Below, in pieces: positions 17,237-24,299 of a DNA stretch of 52,518 nucleotides; within the stretch, counting starts at the first letter, position 1, and each line of letters begins with the position of its first letter. The position numbers were made by a program, and so were the translations under genes. Origin of the DNA: Bdellovibrionales bacterium RIFOXYC1_FULL_37_79 (GTDB taxonomy: Bacteria; Bdellovibrionota; Bacteriovoracia; Bacteriovoracales; Bacteriovoracaceae); NCBI GenBank assembly GCA_001770015.1, contig MEQB01000050.1:1-52518 (forward strand), in the 5' to 3' direction. Below the pieces are notes generated by a model, which saw only the letters and a program-made list of their open reading frames with translations, ran no database searches and was not told the DNA's origin.

Positions 17237-17864
17237 TCAGACGATTACTTAATATCTCTGGTAAAAATTGATATTTTTTAGCAATCCAGTCAAAGGTAAA
17301 CGAGCGGTAAAAACAAACATGGGTGGGATCTTTAGGATAATACCAATTAGAAAAATCATTACTATCTTTGTAAAGCAGAGTCTTTATAATTAAGGGTGCG
17401 TGGGGACGAAGACATTGTTTAAGTTTTAAAAATTCATCTGCTGGGTTATAAAAATGTTCCACGACTTCACAGCTAACAATAAAATCATATTGGGTGGAGA
17501 GTAATCCTGGATCATGAGCAAAATAGGGGTCATAGCAGCACACCAAATAACCTTGGGAGCGTAGTAGGTTAGTAATGACCGGGCCTGGACCTGATCCAAA
17601 GTCCAATCCAGTGGCGGTGGATGGGATATGGGTTTGGACAAAGCTGATTACATCGTTTACAAAATTTTGATATCGTATATCGGTAACGTCATTTTGATGA
17701 AGAAGATATCGAGCAAGTTCCTGATCGTGAGAGAGATGGTTTTTTTTATGCATGGAAATCAGTCGGCAATCCAAACAATCAAAGTAGCTGTGCACTGGCA
17801 TTTGGGTGGTAATGGTTTGTCCGTCAGTGCTTCCGCAGAGCGGGCAGCTTATATCTTCTCGCAT
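17214..17864 (-). CDS. Class I SAM methyltransferase with N-terminal zinc ribbon
   Basis: A 216-residue protein with two Cys pairs near the N-terminus (CPLC and CLDC), then a Rossmann methyltransferase core: GLDFGSGPGP (motif I), CYDPYF (motif II) and FIVSCEVVEHF. It probably methylates a small molecule or an envelope component. Its start lies 16 nt inside the end of the transglutaminase gene, making it the last gene of the MoxR-DUF58-transglutaminase unit. Confidence 0.85.
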   Translation of the reverse strand: MREDISCPLCGSTDGQTITTQMPVHSYFDCLDCRLISMHKKNHLSHDQELARYLLHQNDVTDIRYQNFVNDVISFVQTHIPSTATGLDFGSGPGPVITNLLRSQGYLVCCYDPYFAHDPGLLSTQYDFIVSCEVVEHFYNPADEFLKLKQCLRPHAPLIIKTLLYKDSNDFSNWYYPKDPTHVCFYRSFTFDWIAKKYQFLPEILSNRLIILWNHP

Positions 17865-19891
17865 ATAATTGTCTTATCCTTGTTTTTATTATTTATTAAT
17901 TGAATTTGTTTTAAAAGTATTTTTAATTCATTTAGCTGTTTTGGGTGTCCATCCTTCGAAAACCGGTACTGCTGATAAATTATTAAAAAGTTATTGATTA
18001 AATCTTTTTGAGTTTGATTTAAGGCCTCTGAACGGTTGACAGTAAGCAAGAGAGAGTAAGCCGGCTGTCCGGTTGTTCTTATAATTTCAATTTTTTTAAG
18101 CTTCGAGCATAATTTATAAAAAAGTATTATTTCATTTCTAGGATGTAAATTGTGCCAGTTTTTAAAGGTATAAAAGGCAAAGAGAAAAAGCAAAAAAACA
18201 ATAGGAATGATAAACGAAATCTTATGGAGAAAAGACAGGTTGACGGTAAGTTTTTGGGCAATTTTTTCCTGATAAGTGGTATCAAATGAAAATATAAATT
18301 GACCAAAGCGGGCATTGATATAATCGACGGCATTAACAAATCGGCGATATTGTTTATATAAAATGTTTTGAGCATTGAGATTGAAACCAGTTTGTTCGAG
18401 TGATGCAAAAAATGAACTGCTTCCAAGCGCAATTCTCAGGGGAGCAACACTTTCAACGGGATCATATCGTTTCCATCCATGATTTTTTATATACGTTTCC
18501 ACCCAGGCGTGAGCATCAAGCTCTTTAACGAGAAAAAAATGACCAAATTCATTGTATTCCCCGCCTTGAAATCCGGTCACCACTCGTGCAGGTATTTTGG
18601 CAGCTCGTGCCATAATTGCAAACGCTGACGCAAAGTGAATACAAAACCCTTTCTTGTTTTTAAAGATAAATTCATGCAGGCTGCGGGATCTACCTGGTTT
18701 TAAAGTATATGAAAAATTGTTGTTGGAAAAAAAGCTGAGGATGTTGGCAAGAGTTTGCTGGTCGTTTTCGGTCTTAAAACTTGCAATTAAAGTGGTAAAT
18801 TGGTTATTTAGAATGGTTGGGGGAATATGGAGTAGTTTGCTGAAGTCATTTTGGTTTTGGATAAGTTCATCCATCACAGATTTTCCGCTATAATAAACTT
18901 TTTTAGTATTTTTTCTTCTCAGCTGAAAAGTCTTGGGGGCGATTTGTAAGATGTTCAGATCTTCTCGGAGTGTTGGCGGTTCAATAGGAGTATCCAGCGT
19001 ATAGAGGTAATGCGACATCATGCTTTCGGTTTGAATGCGATACTCTATAAAATTTTTGTTAGTCCTTGGCTGCCATGATGGGTTTGTAAAAGTAGTCCCT
19101 TCTTTAATTTTCCAATTAAAACCATCGGTATCTTCTAAAACAGCACCTATCCAATAAGCTTGTGCGGTTATCAGTTGATCTGATTTATTTAGATAGGCCC
19201 TAAATACTTTTGTCTCAGATAAAACGATTTCGTCAACATCGGAAGGAGAGACTTCAGGGGAAAATCCAGAGGACGCAATTTGATCTTTTAAAGATATAAA
19301 ACCCAATTCATACCTGGGAAAAACAATAAATAAAATGGTAACTAAGCCTGTTGAGAAAATAGTATAGGGTATGGAACGCTTTAGAAAAATAATGACTGAA
19401 CCAGTTTTGTCAAAGCTATTTTCGATTAAATAGATATTGATAAAATTGGTAATTATAAGCATAAACATAATTAAGGTTGTAAACAGGGTCTGTGAGAAAA
19501 GCGTTGCTCCGGAAATAATAAAAAATACGATCATGGCGTGGATAAAAAGATCTCTTTTGCCTTTGGCCTCAGCGATTTTTAATGCTTGTAATAAGACTAG
19601 ATAATTAATCGCTGCCTCTATATCAAAGAGGGTTTGAAAGCGACTGATAATGAGATATGTACAAAAAATGGTCACTGGCCATATAATTAGTTGGATAGGT
19701 AGTTTGACCCGATATTTTAAAAAATTGATGGTAATAAGCAGTAGCGAAAGTAAAACAATATCTAGGCTAACGACTTCCGTTGCAAAAATGGAGGATATAA
19801 TTCCAATTAATATTGGAATTATTACGGCCCGATCTCGCTTAAGAACATTATTCTTAGTAAGTGGCCAAAGCCTTAAGGCAGTCTTTATAAT
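17849..19891 (-). CDS. Membrane transglutaminase-like protein (DUF3488 type), ATT start proposed
   Basis: A protein of about 680 residues: an N-terminal bundle of membrane helices, a periplasmic transglutaminase-like domain, one more membrane helix and a cytosolic tail. The catalytic triad is visible as GFCIHFASA (Cys), DAHAWVE (His) and RYDPVE (Asp). The first standard start, GTG 19675, would cut into the helix bundle. The same frame is open to 19915 and encodes LWPLTKNNVLKRDRAV and two hydrophobic helices. No ATG, GTG or TTG occurs there, but ATT 19891 has a perfect AAAGGAG site 6 nt upstream, so I propose ATT as start. It overlaps the DUF58 gene end. In such operons the protein works with MoxR and DUF58 partners in envelope protein processing. 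Confidence 0.82.
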   Translation of the reverse strand: MIKTALRLWPLTKNNVLKRDRAVIIPILIGIISSIFATEVVSLDIVLLSLLLITINFLKYRVKLPIQLIIWPVTIFCTYLIISRFQTLFDIEAAINYLVLLQALKIAEAKGKRDLFIHAMIVFFIISGATLFSQTLFTTLIMFMLIITNFINIYLIENSFDKTGSVIIFLKRSIPYTIFSTGLVTILFIVFPRYELGFISLKDQIASSGFSPEVSPSDVDEIVLSETKVFRAYLNKSDQLITAQAYWIGAVLEDTDGFNWKIKEGTTFTNPSWQPRTNKNFIEYRIQTESMMSHYLYTLDTPIEPPTLREDLNILQIAPKTFQLRRKNTKKVYYSGKSVMDELIQNQNDFSKLLHIPPTILNNQFTTLIASFKTENDQQTLANILSFFSNNNFSYTLKPGRSRSLHEFIFKNKKGFCIHFASAFAIMARAAKIPARVVTGFQGGEYNEFGHFFLVKELDAHAWVETYIKNHGWKRYDPVESVAPLRIALGSSSFFASLEQTGFNLNAQNILYKQYRRFVNAVDYINARFGQFIFSFDTTYQEKIAQKLTVNLSFLHKISFIIPIVFLLFLFAFYTFKNWHNLHPRNEIILFYKLCSKLKKIEIIRTTGQPAYSLLLTVNRSEALNQTQKDLINNFLIIYQQYRFSKDGHPKQLNELKILLKQIQLINNKNKDKTIICEKI

Positions 19892-20789
19892 GTCGGTCTC
19901 CTTTGTTAATAGAAATTAGTGAACGCTTGGGTATCTGCAGGCTCCAGTATAAATCTTCATGGTGGCATTCCATAATCCATTTTGCTAGTTGCGATAACTT
20001 GTTTTCCATATCCTCTTGAGGACACTTATCGATAGTTATTTTAATGCAGTTGGAAGAAGAACTCCCAAAGAGTTTGGTAAGTTTTTGTTTTTTTCTGGCC
20101 AAGATTTTCCAATCAACTGATTTGTATGATTCACCGGTTCTAAATTGTCGATGTTCTTGGAATTCATCACTGCCTGGTCTGGCATTTCTAATATAATCTG
20201 CTTCGACTTCCATTTTTTCAAGTGGAGATTCAATCAGTGAAAGACCCAAAGGACGGGGAAAAATATAAAATTCAATTTCTTGTTTTAGAAGTTTCCATGC
20301 GTAGAAAAGACCAAGTGGGTAAGTGGAATAAAGGGAGAGCCGGGAGATTTTATAAACACCTCTTTTAGAAATGGGAAGAGAAAATGGAATTTTGATTCTT
20401 TGATGGGGTTTTAGATCAAATTTTATACTGCTCGTTTGAAATTTTCTATCCTTTACTCTTATGCAAACACCTGGTCGTTCCAATGGGGAACCATTTTCGA
20501 TTATACACTCTGCCATAACAGTGTCTCCGGCAAATTGGGGAGCAATCACCACTTCGGAAATTTTTAACCCCTGCAAGTTATAATTGGTTACAAATAAAAT
20601 TGTAAATAGCACGCTGGCATTTATAAATGAAACAAGAAGTATTAAATTATTGGTATAAATAAGTCCCATGAGCAGTAGGGCAACGTTGGTCATAATGAAA
20701 ATCATTCCATTCAAAGAAGGAAGTATATATGTTTGATGCTCTTTTAAGAGAGGATATATTTTTTTTTCAAGGAGATGAATAAGACTCAT
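19854..20789 (-). CDS. DUF58-domain protein (MoxR partner)
   Basis: A 311-residue protein with two N-terminal hydrophobic segments (about 25-60) and a C-terminal DUF58 domain marked by RNARPGSDEFQEHRQFRTGESYKSVDWKILARKKQ (read in parts: R-x-x-G-D/E, VDWK-x-x-AR). DUF58 proteins are linked to MoxR AAA+ chaperones. ATG overlaps the MoxR stop by 4 nt, and its 3' end overlaps the proposed start of the transglutaminase, so all three are coupled. The later part looks like a von Willebrand-type fold cut short. Confidence 0.9.
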   Translation of the reverse strand: MSLIHLLEKKIYPLLKEHQTYILPSLNGMIFIMTNVALLLMGLIYTNNLILLVSFINASVLFTILFVTNYNLQGLKISEVVIAPQFAGDTVMAECIIENGSPLERPGVCIRVKDRKFQTSSIKFDLKPHQRIKIPFSLPISKRGVYKISRLSLYSTYPLGLFYAWKLLKQEIEFYIFPRPLGLSLIESPLEKMEVEADYIRNARPGSDEFQEHRQFRTGESYKSVDWKILARKKQKLTKLFGSSSSNCIKITIDKCPQEDMENKLSQLAKWIMECHHEDLYWSLQIPKRSLISINKGDRHYKDCLKALATY

Positions 20790-21700
20790 ACAATTTCAAT
20801 TTTACCAATTATTTCAAGTGCCAGTTGTTCTCCCACTCCCACTTCGTTTCGGCTGCCTTTGTTGATTCGATGGCCAATTACCGCCGGAAGAATATGTTGA
20901 ACATCTTCGGGGATCACATGGTCCCTGCCTTGTATATAAGCATAGGCCTTAGCAGCACGAAGAATATCAAGTCCGGCCCTAGGGCTTAATGATCTAAGAT
21001 TATGACTGCTGCGAGTATAGTTAAGAATATCTAAAATATATTTTAAAATTGGTTCACTAGAAAAAATTTCAGCCGCTTTTTTTTGGTGTATAGCCAATTG
21101 TTCTAAATTTATAAGTGGAGCAATGGTATCTAATTTGGACCCAATTTTTTCTGATTTGAGCAGTCGAAGCTCATCATGAGCGGTGGGAACATTTAAATGA
21201 ATTCCCATAAGGAAACGATCAATTTGGCCTTCAGGAAGAGGATTGGTTCCGACTTGCTCAGTGGGATTTTGGGTGGCAATCACATAGAAAGGTACAGGTA
21301 AGGCAAATGTTTCTCCATCCAAAGTGAGTTCGTATTCCTCCATAACTTGAAGTAGGGCACTTTGGGTTTTAGGAGTTGCACGATTGAGTTCATCTGCGAG
21401 TACCAGATTATTAAAAATAGGTCCTTTTTTAAAAATAAATTGTCCCTTTTGTTCGTCAAAAATATGAACTCCTAAAATGTCGCTGGGGAGTAGGTCGTTG
21501 GTGCATTGAATTCTACCTAGGTTCATTCCCAGAATTTTTCCAAGATACTTAACCATGGTAGTTTTGCCTACACCTGGAATATCCTCGATCAAAAGATGTC
21601 CCTTGGCCAAAATTGCCGTCAGCGCAAGGGTCACAATATCTGCCTTGCCTATGACAAAATCATCGGAATGCAAAATTAGATCTTTAAATGTTTCATTCAT
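20786..21700 (-). CDS. MoxR-family AAA+ ATPase
   Basis: A 304-residue ATPase. Walker A is EDIPGVGKTTMVKYLG (about 37-52), Walker B is LVLADELNRA (about 100-110), and sensor regions are ATQNPTEQVG and SPRAGLDILRAAKAYA. MoxR proteins are chaperones that use ATP to mature or assemble partner proteins, usually with VWA/DUF58 partners encoded next to them, as here. It is the first gene of the unit MoxR-DUF58-transglutaminase-methyltransferase. ATG 21700 lies about 90 nt from the divergent -35 box of the btuB-like gene. Confidence 0.93.
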   Translation of the reverse strand: MNETFKDLILHSDDFVIGKADIVTLALTAILAKGHLLIEDIPGVGKTTMVKYLGKILGMNLGRIQCTNDLLPSDILGVHIFDEQKGQFIFKKGPIFNNLVLADELNRATPKTQSALLQVMEEYELTLDGETFALPVPFYVIATQNPTEQVGTNPLPEGQIDRFLMGIHLNVPTAHDELRLLKSEKIGSKLDTIAPLINLEQLAIHQKKAAEIFSSEPILKYILDILNYTRSSHNLRSLSPRAGLDILRAAKAYAYIQGRDHVIPEDVQHILPAVIGHRINKGSRNEVGVGEQLALEIIGKIEIV

Positions 21701-21788
21701 ATTTATCCCTTAGACCAATAGTATAAGCTGTAGAACTTTAAGATACAATTTTAAGTTAAATATTGTTATTGAGCTAATATTTAGCTGC

Positions 21789-21817
21789 TTGACAATTTAA
21801 TTTTAAATAAGCAACAT
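21789..21817 (+). promoter_or_regulatory. Candidate promoter of riboswitch transcript
   Basis: A consensus TTGACA (21789-21794) is followed after 17 bp by CAACAT (21812-21817), a weak -10. It places a transcription start just before the cobalamin riboswitch. Confidence 0.4.
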
Positions 21818-21832
21818 GGAGTTATATAGCAC

Positions 21833-21994
21833 AAGTGGTTACACTAACGTGTATGAAAAAGGAATCCAGTGAGAATCTGGAACTGACCCGCAGCGGTTAA
21901 TGGGAACGAACCCTCTAATCATGGCACTGGGAAACTGGGAAGCCCGAGGTAGTAGGAAAGAAATTGTGCCCATAAGTCCGAATACTTGCCACTT
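21833..21994 (+). ncRNA. Cobalamin riboswitch
   Basis: The leader of the BtuB-like gene has the landmarks of the adenosylcobalamin aptamer. These are GAATCCAGTGAGAATCTGG with ACTGACCCGCAGCGG, GGGAACGAACC, the B12-box-type GGCACTGGGAAACTGGGAAG, an AGTAGG segment and AAGTCCGAATACTTGCC. The P1 stem is visible: AAGTGG (21833-21838) pairs with CCACTT (21989-21994). Binding of B12 would reduce expression of the downstream transporter. The start codon GAGG site lies about 20 nt beyond P1, so control of translation start is more likely than termination; no U-run hairpin is seen. Confidence 0.93.
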
Positions 21995-22017
21995 ATTAAA
22001 ATTATGTCGAGGATTAC

Positions 22018-23766
22018 ATGCTAGAAAAATTAACACTTTTCATTGTTTTTTTCTTTCTTCACCACGTTTATGGTCAGTCGGTCATTGAAGTTAGTGCAAC
22101 CCGACTCAAGGATTATGATCCTTATCAAAATCTTACAGTTGAAATTTTAAATGATCAGTTTGAGCAACAGAAATACTCCAATGCGCATCAGATATTTAAG
22201 GAATTGGTGGGGATAAGCACTAATGAAACTTTTTTACAACTTTTTTTGCGTGGGGGAGAAACGTATCACACCTTGGTTATGGTCGATGGAGTAAGGTTGA
22301 ATGATCCATCTCTTCCTAATCGTAGCTTCGATTTGAATCAACTTAGATTTCTTGATATTAAAAAGATAAAGATCTTCAAAGGGCCATCAGCAGCTCTTTT
22401 CGGTGAAGGAATTAGTGGCGCAATTGTCATTGAAACTAAAACGGGTAAGCAGCAAAAAACTAATATTGTTACCGGTTATGGTAGCTATCAAAAATATCTG
22501 GTTGCACTCAACACCGGGGTCCAGAAGGAAAAGCTTCAATATTTTATGCAAACCAATTATGAAACCCAAGAGGGGAAAACTCAAAAAAATTCGCCGACCG
22601 GAAAGGATGAGAAAGATGCAAAGAAATTTACACAAATTGGATTCAATACTCAATATGATTTAAGTAGCCGGTATCGTGTGGGATTATTAACCAAGTTGAA
22701 TAATGATTACCAGGAGATTGATTCATGGCAAGGGGATCAGTCTGGTTATTATAATCAAAATAAAATGATGATGGGGAAACTTAATTTTGATTTTGAATTT
22801 AATAAAGAAATTGATTCAAATTCATTTTCATATAATTATTCAAATCATCACCGCTTTACCAATGATGATTGGCAAAAAAAGTTTAAGAGTGAAATTCATG
22901 TACTTAAATTTCAAAGCAAACTCAGATTATCAGATTATCAACATTTAACTGGTGAATTGACCTTCAAGCAAGAAAAAGATTTGTCGCCAGGAAGTCGGAC
23001 ACAAAGGACAAAGAATAATGAAAATGATTTTGCATTTATTCATGCCGTAAGCTTTTTTCCGGTAGAGACGACTTATTCATTCCGGTTCACCCGCAACGAA
23101 ATGAAAAGTGATTTAATGAATTTTTTTGTTAGAAACACTGTTGCAATATTTAAATTATTAATTGTTGGTTATCAATTTGGTAACTCTCATCAAATTCCCT
23201 CGCTTTATCAGTTGTCAGATATTGGTTACGGCAATCCGGATTTAAAAATTGAACAGTCACAAAGTTATGAAGCATTTTTTCAGATTAAAAAAGTGGGTTT
23301 CAGTTATCAACAGAGTTTTTACTTAACCCGTATTAAAGATCGGTTTAGTTATGATCCGCAAACATACCAAACTCTTAACGGGGATAGGGCAGAAATTCGT
23401 GGTATAGAGAGTACGGTGGCATTTCAAGCGGAAAGTGGAGTGGAATTTGGTACAAGCTATGAACGATTGATGACTTTTGCCTATGAAACAAAAAAGCAGC
23501 TGCCCAGGCGTCCTGCTTATAAACATTCCGGTTATATTAAAATAAGTGAATTTTCTTTGCGGGGAATGTGGGTTGGAAGGTCTGATGATCTTGATGGGGT
23601 CAATTCTTCCTATTATGATTGTGATTTTTTATATCAAAAAAACTTATCTAAAAATCTTACGGTTACTGTCAGTGTCAATAATTTATTGAATCATCATTAC
23701 TATGAAGTTTTAGGTTATAGTTCAAAGGAGAGGACTTTTTTTATGCAATTTGAAGGGAAAATATGA
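22018..23766 (+). CDS. btuB: TonB-dependent outer-membrane receptor, cobalamin type
   Basis: A 582-residue receptor. A signal peptide (to about residue 20, HHVYGQ) is followed by a TonB-box-like SVIEVSATRL, then a plug domain (LRGGETYHTLVMVDGVRLND, IFKGPSAALFGEGISGAIVIET) and a 22-strand-type barrel ending in LNHHYYEVLGYSSKERTF. It carries vitamin B12 or a related corrinoid across the outer membrane using energy from TonB. The cobalamin riboswitch directly upstream makes corrinoid the best substrate. GAGG lies 6 nt before ATG 22018. The stop overlaps the TonB-like gene (ATGA). Confidence 0.9.
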   Translation: MLEKLTLFIVFFFLHHVYGQSVIEVSATRLKDYDPYQNLTVEILNDQFEQQKYSNAHQIFKELVGISTNETFLQLFLRGGETYHTLVMVDGVRLNDPSLPNRSFDLNQLRFLDIKKIKIFKGPSAALFGEGISGAIVIETKTGKQQKTNIVTGYGSYQKYLVALNTGVQKEKLQYFMQTNYETQEGKTQKNSPTGKDEKDAKKFTQIGFNTQYDLSSRYRVGLLTKLNNDYQEIDSWQGDQSGYYNQNKMMMGKLNFDFEFNKEIDSNSFSYNYSNHHRFTNDDWQKKFKSEIHVLKFQSKLRLSDYQHLTGELTFKQEKDLSPGSRTQRTKNNENDFAFIHAVSFFPVETTYSFRFTRNEMKSDLMNFFVRNTVAIFKLLIVGYQFGNSHQIPSLYQLSDIGYGNPDLKIEQSQSYEAFFQIKKVGFSYQQSFYLTRIKDRFSYDPQTYQTLNGDRAEIRGIESTVAFQAESGVEFGTSYERLMTFAYETKKQLPRRPAYKHSGYIKISEFSLRGMWVGRSDDLDGVNSSYYDCDFLYQKNLSKNLTVTVSVNNLLNHHYYEVLGYSSKERTFFMQFEGKI

Positions 23767-24245
23767 TTGAAAAACTTGGCTTCTTTGGGGTTTCGGTATT
23801 TGTCCATTTATTTTTTTTGCAAATCAAACTAGATGATGGAGGAACTGATATCCTGGGTCATCGTGAATTTAAGCGAATTAATATTATTCTTTCCAGTTCC
23901 TCATTGATCAAATTTTCAAAAGTTAGACAATTCCAAAAAATCTCTAATAATAAGCAGACATCAAGTCCGGTCATCTCATCAGAGGTGGTCAATTTAAAGG
24001 AAGAGGTAAGTCCGATCATTGCCCCTTATTATCCTAGAGTTTCAAGAATCAAGGGACATCAGGGAAAAGTAAAAATAGCATATTCTATTGACCGTGATGG
24101 TAATTGGATTTATAAAAGAATTGAAACATCAAGCGGTTTTATTGAATTGGATAACGCAGCTTTTGATGCGTTGGAAGTAAATCGTTTCAGGTTGCCAAGA
24201 TTAGGTATTAAGTACATCGTTTTTAATTTTTCTTTGGAACCATAA
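23763..24245 (+). CDS. TonB-like energy-coupling protein
   Basis: A 160-residue protein with an N-terminal hydrophobic anchor (about 7-22), a short linker and a TonB C-terminal domain (about 85-160: YYPRVSRIKGHQGKVKIAYS, ELDNAAFDALEVNRFRLP). TonB spans the periplasm and passes proton-motive force to receptors. This copy starts within the receptor stop codon and is under the same riboswitch, so it looks dedicated to corrinoid uptake. It is short for TonB (usual about 240), and the Pro-rich linker is nearly absent. ExbB and ExbD are not encoded nearby. Confidence 0.85.
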   Translation: MIEKLGFFGVSVFVHLFFLQIKLDDGGTDILGHREFKRINIILSSSSLIKFSKVRQFQKISNNKQTSSPVISSEVVNLKEEVSPIIAPYYPRVSRIKGHQGKVKIAYSIDRDGNWIYKRIETSSGFIELDNAAFDALEVNRFRLPRLGIKYIVFNFSLEP

Positions 24246-24299
24246 TAATTGAAGAGTAAAGATTGCCAATAAGCTAAATTTGCCATAAATGTGTAAGAT

